A DNA stretch of 64,000 nt from Danxiaibacter flavus (GTDB lineage Bacteria; Bacteroidota; Bacteroidia; Chitinophagales; Chitinophagaceae). Location: NCBI RefSeq assembly GCF_041060425.1, contig NZ_JAULBC010000006.1:1-64000 (forward strand), read 5' to 3'. Below, in pieces: positions 56,601-61,091 of this stretch. The notes under the pieces are model-generated. The model had not been told where the DNA came from and searched no databases. It was given only the letters and a program-made list of their open reading frames with translations. How positions within the stretch are numbered: the stretch's first letter is position 1; the number at the start of each line of letters is the position of its first letter. The position numbers were made by a program, and so were the translations under genes.

Positions 56601-56908
56601 GGAAGACAGATCTTCCGGAAGAATTGCAACTGGCACCGCTTTTTGCTTTCGCCCGCGTTGATAGTAGCGCATGGTTTACAGCTGGTAATTTTTACGGTGT
56701 GTTACCATATGAAGGGCGGTATGATGCTATGTTGCCTGCAGTTTTTTCTTATGACAAAGTGCATCAGCAGTATGATGTAATATCGGTTTTCCCGGCCATC
56801 AGCGGTGAAGTGCGCGATGCTAAATGGTTGAAGTACGGAAATGAGAAATTACTGGTTGTTGCGAGAAATAATGATTCGTTGATTTTTCTTCGGCCTTTAA
56901 AGAAATAA
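53627..56908 (+). CDS. FG-GAP/VCBS and ASPIC-UnbV repeat lipoprotein (fructan locus)
   Basis: A 1093-residue predicted lipoprotein (lipobox LLASC, Cys about 20) and a paralogue of the xylan-locus protein at 27686. At least 13 calcium loops are visible (VGDINNDGLPD, MADVNGDGFLD, FDYDHDGDLD, VADFNNDGWDD, ATDINSDGFTD), with a central ASPIC/UnbV domain (about 520-600: GIGAKAYVFANGK to IVWPDQK). Its position after SusC/SusD in a fructan locus, and that of its paralogue in the xylan locus, suggests an accessory surface role tied to SusC/SusD. Function is not proven. It lacks any obvious catalytic signature. Confidence 0.88.
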   Translation: MPVRKLNIYILLMSILLASCHSSDKLFTSLSSSKTNIEFANNLQDKSFFGILNYIYYYNGGGVAVGDINNDGLPDIYFTANSKGNNKLYLNKGDFVFEDITEKAGVAGTADWCTGVTMADVNGDGFLDIYVCAVATIHGFKGRNQLFVNNGKGGFTEAATEYGLDFSGTSTQAVFFDYDHDGDLDCYLLNQSEHPNQNIVDTSSRRKVDAIAGDRLYRNDLVNGKRKFTDVSAQAGIYQSNLGYGLGIAVADFNNDGWDDIYVGNDFHENDYYYVNNGDGTFSESGAKHFRHYSRYSMGNDAADYNNDGQIDIFTADMLPSDEKVLKTYGNGEHLDIYNQKITHNGYQNQYSKNCLQRNNGDGVSFSDVGLINGVSATDWSWSALFADFDNDGKKDLFISSGIVKRPLDLDFIMFMSNTNPRDVNSNEKYAELIQKMPDGASHPYLYKGDGNYKFNDVSENWGTGNMSGYFNGAAYADLNNDGREDLVINCINAPAVILKNNSIPESYLSIVFKGGGMNTSGIGAKAYVFANGKMQYQQLMLTRGFMSSSEPKLHFGLDSASKIDSLLIVWPDQKYQILKDVGVNRQLSVKQSDATQQFSYHTFFPGSLQSFEDITKPVNVNWKHIEDNFTDFNTQYLIPHMQSTRGPKLAVADVNKDGLDDFFVCGAKGQPGCLMIQAKDGKFINTDSALFAKNKASEDVDAVFFDANNDGFPDLYVVTGGNEYEDGNANLADHLYYNDLHGGFTEAVNALPPILSNKSCIAVADVNKDGKPDVFIGGLADAKKYGYAQSSYLLMNDVKAPGTFKKADESMLALKDIGIVTCATFTDINNDGWPDLIVSGEWMPMKIFINNKGVFKAADIPQSTGLWQSVFATDINSDGFTDILAGNWGHNSKLYAGKAGPLKLYVKDFDQNGSVDQVMTYNIAGREYPFLAKDQLELDMPVLKKRHLLYGEVAGKSAQFMLGDMMDDAKELTAETLGSACFLNDGKGNFRKTDLPEELQLAPLFAFARVDSSAWFTAGNFYGVLPYEGRYDAMLPAVFSYDKVHQQYDVISVFPAISGEVRDAKWLKYGNEKLLVVARNNDSLIFLRPLKK

Positions 56909-56981
56909 GATTTTCGCTGACTTGTAGTGCTGTTTACTTAATGTAAATGCCTACTGCCCTGTGGCTGATTTCAATTCGTTG

Positions 56982-57136
56982 CCGTCTGCTTCAGCTGACG
57001 GATAGTAGTCATTCGTTTTTCCTGGCTTTAGCCCAAAAAACTGGAATGTGTAGCTAAAGCCATAATCAGAAATGCTCATTTTCGTAAGTTAAAGCACAAC
57101 GTCATTTAGTTAAGAAAATTCATAGCTCCAGTGGAG
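56982..57136. repeat. Cluster of three REP-like palindromes between FG-GAP and GH32 genes
   Basis: Hairpin 1: CCGTCtGC-ttca-GCtGACGG (56982-57001). Hairpin 2: GGCTTTAGC (57024-57032) with GCTAAAGCC (57053-57061). Hairpin 3: GCTCC-ag-tGGAGC (57125-57136). They resemble the repetitive extragenic palindromes of other Bacteroidota, from memory only. Confidence 0.7.
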
Positions 57137-57197
57137 CCTCCTGTTTGCTGAACGAACTTAAAATATTATTTAATTCTATTAACCAATATACCATCAT

Positions 57198-58721
57198 ATG
57201 AATAAGCTATTATCAAGCATAATACTCTGCCTTTTAGCTTCAACACTATTGGCACAAAGCGACCCGCAGGAAACTCCTCAATGGCGGCCGGTATATCATT
57301 TTACACCCGAAAAAAATTGGACAAATGATCCCAATGGCCTGATATACTTAAACGGCATATACCATTTGTATAATCAACAAAATCCTTTTGAAAACAAATG
57401 GGGGCATATGAGCTGGGGGCATGCTACCAGCCAGGACCTTATTCATTGGACGCATCATCCAATAGCCATTCCGGAGAAAATAGATAAGGATACAACCTGG
57501 ATATTTTCCGGTTGTGCTGTTTGGGATAAAAACAATACAAGCGGTTTTTGCAATAACGGAGGTTGCATTGTTGCCGTGTATACTGCTGATCAACCTAATT
57601 TGAAGAAGGAGTCGCAATTCATTGCTTATAGTAATGATAGGGGAATGACATACACCAATTATGAAAGGAATCCTGTGATCGATTTGCAAAAAAGAGATTT
57701 TCGCGATCCAAATGTAATATGGCTTGCAAAAGAAAATAAATGGCTAATGACGGTCGCGTTGCCGCACGAACATAAAGTGCGATTTTACAATTCATCGAAC
57801 CTGAAAGACTGGATGTTGCAGGGCGAATTTGGAGAAGAGGGAGATACACGAAGAATATGGGAATGTCCTTCTTTAACGCCGCTGCCCGTTGATGGGAATA
57901 CTGCTAACACAAAATGGTTGCTGATGGTATCTTCCGGCAACCAGGATGCACAGACCGGAATGCAATATTTTATTGGTGATTTTGATGGAAGAAACTTTAC
58001 AAACAACTATGCCGCCGATAATAAAATGTTTGTGGATGACGGAAGTATCTATTATGCTGCCATACCCTGGAACAACCTTCCGGATGATAAAAAGATTATG
58101 ATCGGTTGGCTCGTTCCGACAAAAACAGAAACATATCCATGGCGTGGCCAGATGTCGATTCCGCGCGATTTGATGTTGAAGACAACAAAAAACGGTGTGC
58201 GTTTATTTCAACCACCCTCAGCAGTTGTAAAAACTGTGGTAGAAAAATTGCCAGCAGCCAAAACAATGGCAAAGAAAAATCTTGTCATTGATAATAAGGA
58301 AATGGTGCTGAATACAGAAAGCACGTTTAATGCAAATGTAAATTGGATTGAGGCCGATTTTGCAATTGGCTCAGCCACCGATTTTGGATTTAAGCTCGCA
58401 CAACAAAAAGATAACAACGGAAAGGTTGTTGACGAGACAATAGTTAACTATAATACTAAGACAAGCGAGTTGAGTATAAGTCACAGTTTCAATGGCAGTG
58501 TTACTGAGCCCGTGTATACAACCACGGTTAATCCAATGGGGGATACGTTGAAATTAGAAGTGTTGTTGGATAAATCTTCACTGGAAGTGTTTGCAAACAA
58601 GGGAGAAAAGGTGATTACAACGCTCATATTTCCTGATAAAAATGCAACACAATTTTCAGCCTTCGCAAAAGATGGAAAGGTTACGGTGGAATCTTTGAAA
58701 GTATGGGATTTAGGTAATTGA
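57198..58721 (+). CDS. GH32 family fructan hydrolase (levanase/inulinase type)
   Basis: A 507-residue secreted enzyme (signal peptide 1-19, STLLAQ). The five-bladed propeller is marked by the nucleophile motif NWTNDPNG (Asp44), the RDP motif FRDPNV (Arg169-Asp170-Pro171) and the acid/base motif WECPSL (Glu222). A C-terminal beta-sandwich follows (about 370-507: DKSSLEVFANKGEKVITTLIFP). GH32 enzymes hydrolyse beta-fructosidic bonds; from sequence alone exo-levanase, exo-inulinase and endo forms cannot be told apart. It is the only glycosidase of the fructan locus. Confidence 0.94.
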   Translation: MNKLLSSIILCLLASTLLAQSDPQETPQWRPVYHFTPEKNWTNDPNGLIYLNGIYHLYNQQNPFENKWGHMSWGHATSQDLIHWTHHPIAIPEKIDKDTTWIFSGCAVWDKNNTSGFCNNGGCIVAVYTADQPNLKKESQFIAYSNDRGMTYTNYERNPVIDLQKRDFRDPNVIWLAKENKWLMTVALPHEHKVRFYNSSNLKDWMLQGEFGEEGDTRRIWECPSLTPLPVDGNTANTKWLLMVSSGNQDAQTGMQYFIGDFDGRNFTNNYAADNKMFVDDGSIYYAAIPWNNLPDDKKIMIGWLVPTKTETYPWRGQMSIPRDLMLKTTKNGVRLFQPPSAVVKTVVEKLPAAKTMAKKNLVIDNKEMVLNTESTFNANVNWIEADFAIGSATDFGFKLAQQKDNNGKVVDETIVNYNTKTSELSISHSFNGSVTEPVYTTTVNPMGDTLKLEVLLDKSSLEVFANKGEKVITTLIFPDKNATQFSAFAKDGKVTVESLKVWDLGN

Positions 58722-58731
58722 CAGTTGAAAA

Positions 58732-58893
58732 TTGATAATTGAAAATGGAGGAGAGGTATATCATTTCGATGATATTTCTCTGTGCAACTCTGAGTTTTCT
58801 CCTGTATTCCTCTGTGTAATTGTCCTTATTTTTTAGCGAACCACGTTACAGTGATCACAGGAACCTACGTTTTGTTTCATTTTCAATTATCAA
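58732..58893. repeat. 16-bp perfect inverted repeat of ATTGAAAA words between convergent genes
   Basis: TTGATAATTGAAAATG (58732-58747) and its exact reverse complement (58878-58893). The second arm continues into a longer ttcaattttcaatt run to 58911. It lies between the convergent GH32 and regulator genes. Confidence 0.85.
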
Positions 58894-58926
58894 CTTTCAA
58901 TTTTCAATTAAATGAACTATTTAAGC

Positions 58927-60093
58927 TTATTTTTTTCTTACAGATGACTGTCTCTCTATTAAATTTGTTTTTAGCGATTTTGTAACCGGCTTAAAACCGT
59001 CAATTCCTTTTTTTATATTATCGAGAAGAAGGCGCATGGCTGTCCTTCCTATATCAGCCACCGGCTGTTCCACCGTTGTTAGCGCGGGATCGATCACGGC
59101 AGAGATAGGGTCATTGCTGAATCCCACCACACCAAGCTTCTCCGGAATTTTAATACCCATGTTTTTCGCGACAAGCATTAATTGAATAGCCGCCGGATCA
59201 TTCACACAGAAAACAGCATCAGGTCTGTTCTTCAGGTTCAATAACTTTTCAGCACAGGCATGTGCCGCATCTTTAGAAAGGTCGCAATGTGTTATCAGTT
59301 CATCTTTTATTTTCAGTTTGTGTTTTTTTAGTGCATCCTTATAGCCATTTAACCTGTTGTGGCTAATGCGAAGGATGGATGGACCTCCAATATGTGCAAT
59401 GTTTTTATAGCCGTTCTTTATCAGGTGTTCAACGGCCATAAAGGCACCATTGTAATCATCTACAAGCACACGCGGCGTATTCATTTCTTCACATACCCTG
59501 TTAAAAAACACAACTGGAATTCCATGGCGTTCAAATGTTCTGAAGTGCTCAAAGTTTTTGGTGTCTTTGGTCATTGAAATTAAAACGCCTTCCACGCGGT
59601 TGGAAAGTAAAACCTGCGCATTTGCAACTTCTGTTTTGAACGTTTCTTGTGATTGACAAATAATAACATTATAACCAGCCTTTGCCGCGACTTCCTGCGC
59701 GCCCATTATAATCGTTGGAAAAAAATAGGTAAGAAATTCCGGTACAATAATACCAATCGTATTGCTCTTGCTTTTTACAAGACTTTGTGCAAGTTGGTTG
59801 GGCTGGTAATCCAGTTGTCTTGCTTTCTTCAATACAGCTTCCCTTGTTTGCGGATTTATATCGCTGTGTTCCCGCAGTGCCCTGGATACCGTTGATTTTG
59901 AAATATTCAAAGCCTTAGCAATGTCAACAATTGTCGCCATATGCTTTTTGCCTGTTTCCGCAACAACTTTTTTATCTGCATCCGGCAAAGTGAAATACGT
60001 TTTGCAATCTTTACAATAATAGCGTTGCTTGCCTCTTAAAATACCTGCCCTCGTTATAGCATGTACCTGGTTACATTTAACACAACGGATCAT
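58927..60093 (-). CDS. LacI-family regulator with N-terminal zinc ribbon
   Basis: A 388-residue protein. Residues 1-40 form a four-Cys zinc ribbon (Cys4, Cys7, Cys27, Cys30; RYYCKDCKTYF) of the kind found at the N-terminus of IS1/IS1595-like transposases. A normal LacI regulator follows from Met52: HTH TIVDIAKALNISKSTVSRAL (54-73), hinge, and PBP-like effector domain (VEGVLISMTKDTK, VVFFNRVCEE, DAVFCVNDPAA, VGFSNDPISAV). The ATG at 60091-60093 is used because the ribbon is intact and in frame, but Met52 is the usual family start. It is divergent from the last SusC gene and probably controls it. Confidence 0.9.
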   Translation of the reverse strand: MIRCVKCNQVHAITRAGILRGKQRYYCKDCKTYFTLPDADKKVVAETGKKHMATIVDIAKALNISKSTVSRALREHSDINPQTREAVLKKARQLDYQPNQLAQSLVKSKSNTIGIIVPEFLTYFFPTIIMGAQEVAAKAGYNVIICQSQETFKTEVANAQVLLSNRVEGVLISMTKDTKNFEHFRTFERHGIPVVFFNRVCEEMNTPRVLVDDYNGAFMAVEHLIKNGYKNIAHIGGPSILRISHNRLNGYKDALKKHKLKIKDELITHCDLSKDAAHACAEKLLNLKNRPDAVFCVNDPAAIQLMLVAKNMGIKIPEKLGVVGFSNDPISAVIDPALTTVEQPVADIGRTAMRLLLDNIKKGIDGFKPVTKSLKTNLIERQSSVRKK

Positions 60094-60457
60094 CTCTTTA
60101 AATCATTTATTTTTTTTCATTGGGTATAAGCATCTGCCTTCACAACATAGCAATTTATTGACAACTTAACATCTTAATGTCATTTTCCAGATCTCTTTTA
60201 CATCGCACCTCTAACATCCTGCTTAACCGCCGCATGTCGCACCTAACATATTTCATACTTAAAGGCATTTCGTGACGCGTACATCGTACACCGTACATCT
60301 AACATCTTACATGGCCGCGCCTGTTTCACCTAACATACTTCGTACCTCGTACTTCGTACTTTTTTGCATTCTTTGATGAGTACACTCTGCATCGTACACC
60401 ATAAATCTAACTTCACCTTGCATACCCGCCGCCTGTTTCACCTAACGTACTTCGTAC

Positions 60458-60488
60458 CCGTCCGAACGCACATTCGGCGCGGGCGGGC
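60458..60488. mobile_element. 31-bp hairpin element 1
   Basis: Inserted directly after GTAC in cttcGTAC/ttcgtaattcg. The uninterrupted target is present at 60826-60848. Stem CCCGTCCG/CGGGCGGG counting the flanking C. Confidence 0.75.
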
Positions 60489-60547
60489 TTCGTAATTCGT
60501 ACTTCATTACATTCCTTGATGAGTACATTCTACCTCGTACACCGTAC

Positions 60548-60578
60548 CCGCCCGAACGTGCCGTCGGTACGGGCTGGC
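60548..60578. mobile_element. 31-bp hairpin element 2
   Basis: Inserted after GTAC in caccGTAC/atctgacat; an empty counterpart (caccgtacatctaac) is at about 60290. Related to element 1 in about three quarters of positions. Confidence 0.75.
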
Positions 60579-60661
60579 ATCTGACATCGTACATCTAACA
60601 TCTGACATCTGACATCGTACCTCGCATACCATCAGCCTGTTTCACCTAACGTACTTCGTAC

Positions 60662-60692
60662 CCGTCCGAACGCACATTCGGCGCGGGCGGGC
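60662..60692. mobile_element. 31-bp hairpin element 3
   Basis: Identical to element 1 and in the same target context, one repeat unit further on; probably copied with the unit. Confidence 0.75.
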
Positions 60693-60751
60693 TTCGTAAT
60701 TCGTACTTCATTACATTCCTTGATGAGTACACTCTACATCGTACACCGTAC

Positions 60752-60782
60752 CCGCCCGAACGTGTCGTCGGTACGGGCTGGC
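60752..60782. mobile_element. 31-bp hairpin element 4
   Basis: Same type and context as element 2, with one base change (gtgtcg for gtgccg). Confidence 0.75.
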
Positions 60783-60907
60783 ATCTAACATCGTACATCG
60801 TATACCATCAGCCTGTTTCACCTAACGTACTTCGTACTTCGTAATTCGTACTTGCTGTGCCTTCCAACATCCATCCACCTACATTCACCAAACACGCTAC
60901 ATCGTAC

Positions 60908-60938
60908 CCGCCCGAACGTGCCGTCGGTACGGGCAGGC
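60908..60938. mobile_element. 31-bp hairpin element 5
   Basis: Same type as element 2 (cgggcagg for cgggctgg) but in a different flank, catcGTAC/atctaacatc; an empty counterpart is at about 60585. Confidence 0.75.
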
Positions 60939-61091
60939 ATCTAACATCTTCCTCCGCCTATCGGTATCGTTTGCGAAATCGTTCCCGGTAGATTTCGTTA
61001 TCAGTGTATAGCTTTCGTTTTTTAAACTTCTCTATCATTGCAATCAGTTTTACGATCATGCTTTCTGAAACTAACTAAAGATAACTTGCAT

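Larger units (their letters stand above)
60094..61091. repeat. 998-bp repeat island: ~112-bp tandem units with 31-bp insertions
   Basis: Made of CGTACTT, ACATCTAACATC and CATCGTACACC words. Units begin with CCTGTTTCACCTAAC at 60320, 60432, 60636 and 60812. Unit 1 (112 bp) is free of insertions; unit 3 is 176 bp, which becomes 114 bp when its two 31-bp elements are removed. No gene seen; the last 100 bp hold the susC leader. Confidence 0.88.

Noticed and set aside
60320..60990. Possible CRISPR array in the word-repeat island
   Set aside because: The recurring 31-bp sequences are separated by related, not unique, DNA and the spacing is irregular.
60094..61091. rRNA, tRNA or phage attachment site as explanation of the island
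   Set aside because: No cloverleaf, rRNA motif, integrase or direct-repeat att pair is visible.
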